Origin: Planctomycetota bacterium
Lineage (GTDB): Bacteria; Planctomycetota; Phycisphaerae; UBA1845; CAIVHJ01
Assembly: GCA_022573485.1 (NCBI GenBank)
Contig: JACZTW010000043.1
Span: 1-16,069, forward strand
DNA length: 16,069 nt
Direction: 5' to 3'
A program made the position numbers and the translations under genes. Shown here in pieces: positions 15,841-16,069 of this stretch. The notes below the pieces were generated by a model, which was given only the letters and a program-made list of their open reading frames with translations, was not told where the DNA came from and ran no database searches. Position 1 is the stretch's first letter. Each line of letters opens with the position of its first letter.

Positions 15841-15921
15841 TTCAGTCCCGTAGGGACGGCTGAAGCGTTCGACCACAGAAACGCTCGACGACATCACTTC
15901 AGTCGTCCCTACGGGACTCAT
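15841..15921. repeat. Inverted pair of palindromic units (REPIN-like)
   Basis: Arms 15841-15864 and 15898-15921 are 24 bases each and agree at 21 positions when one is reverse-complemented. Each contains the GTCCCGTAGGGAC unit (15845-15857 and, inverted, 15905-15917), and the left arm is itself bounded by TTCAG/CTGAA. The 33-base spacer holds a small inner stem GCGTT/AACGC. The whole could fold into one long hairpin, as paired REP sequences do. Confidence 0.75.
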
Positions 15922-15927
15922 TGGTTC

Positions 15928-15974
15928 AATAGCGCTCCTCCATCCCAGTCCCGGCGCGCCGGAACTGGGCTATT
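15928..15974. repeat. Long imperfect hairpin followed by T run
   Basis: CCCAGT (15944-15949) pairs with ACTGGG (15964-15969) and encloses the perfect 12-base palindrome CCGGCGCGCCGG (15951-15962), with one C/A mismatch. Outside, AATAGC (15928-15933) can pair with GCTATT (15969-15974) across an unpaired 10-base segment. CTATTTT follows the stem, so it could also stop transcription coming from the radical SAM gene. Confidence 0.65.
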
Positions 15975-15982
15975 TTCATCAG

Positions 15983-15995
15983 GCCCCCGCGGGGC
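15983..15995. repeat. Short GC hairpin GCCCCCGCGGGGC
   Basis: Five-bp arms GCCCC (15983-15987) and GGGGC (15991-15995) flank a CGC loop. It is the fourth distinct palindrome type in the 3' island. From 15996 to the window end I see no gene and no clear signal. Confidence 0.5.
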
Positions 15996-16069
15996 TAACA
16001 TCTACGCTGCCGGCGGCTGCGGCGGCCGTGGCAGGCCAGCGGACTTCGGTCAAGACTTTGGCTTAACAG

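Noticed and set aside
15622..15921. 99-codon minus-strand frame reading through the palindromes
   Set aside because: It consists of antisense radical SAM sequence plus repeat-derived peptides and has no protein-family features.
15776..15921. CRISPR array, considered because of the repeated 13-base unit
   Set aside because: The repeats are too short, occur in both orientations and have irregular spacing; there are no uniform spacers and no cas genes.

Overview
This is a GC-rich bacterial window dominated by a division and cell-wall (dcw) cluster. All of its genes lie on the + strand. In order they are: the 3' part of a class B penicillin-binding protein gene (ftsI-like), murE, murF, mraY, ftsW, murG, murC, murB, ddl and an ftsQ-like gene. 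Two multi-spanning membrane protein genes, a TIM-barrel (xylose-isomerase-like) gene and a radical SAM gene follow. The last 300 bases are a non-coding mosaic of palindromic repeats.

The encoded pathway runs from UDP-MurNAc synthesis (MurB) through stem-peptide ligation (MurC, MurE of the meso-diaminopimelate type, MurF, with D-Ala-D-Ala from Ddl) to the lipid steps (MraY, MurG). Polymerisation and crosslinking at the septum follow (FtsW with FtsI, plus FtsQ). Two expected members are missing. There is no murD between mraY and ftsW, its usual place, and no ftsA or ftsZ after ftsQ. A cluster with FtsW, FtsI and FtsQ but without FtsA/FtsZ, together with the palindromic repeat types at the end, fits a planctomycete-like (PVC group) bacterium with a DAP-type wall. 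This assignment is inference from gene content, and no lineage marker is present.

Region by region: 1-1233 is ftsI, cut by the window edge. 1234-1437 holds a possible terminator hairpin and a good sigma70-type promoter for murE. In 1438-6778, murE/murF and mraY/ftsW overlap by 4 bases and murF-mraY are 30 bases apart, so murE-murF-mraY-ftsW looks like one operon. 6811-6966 is a short element with 25-base inverted ends; its right end contains the only possible murG start codons. 6952-8097 is murG, followed by a 172-base spacer. 8270-11599 is murC-murB-ddl, with murB starting inside murC. 11633-14065 is ftsQ and two 7-helix membrane proteins, each with a strong ribosome binding site. 14086-15767 is a TIM-barrel gene overlapping a radical SAM gene by 4 bases. 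15776-15995 is the palindrome island.

The points most worth a second look are the inserted element that supplies murG's start, the two linked membrane proteins in the position of ftsA/ftsZ, the TIM-barrel protein that has lost two of four metal ligands while coupled to a radical SAM enzyme, and the repeat island.
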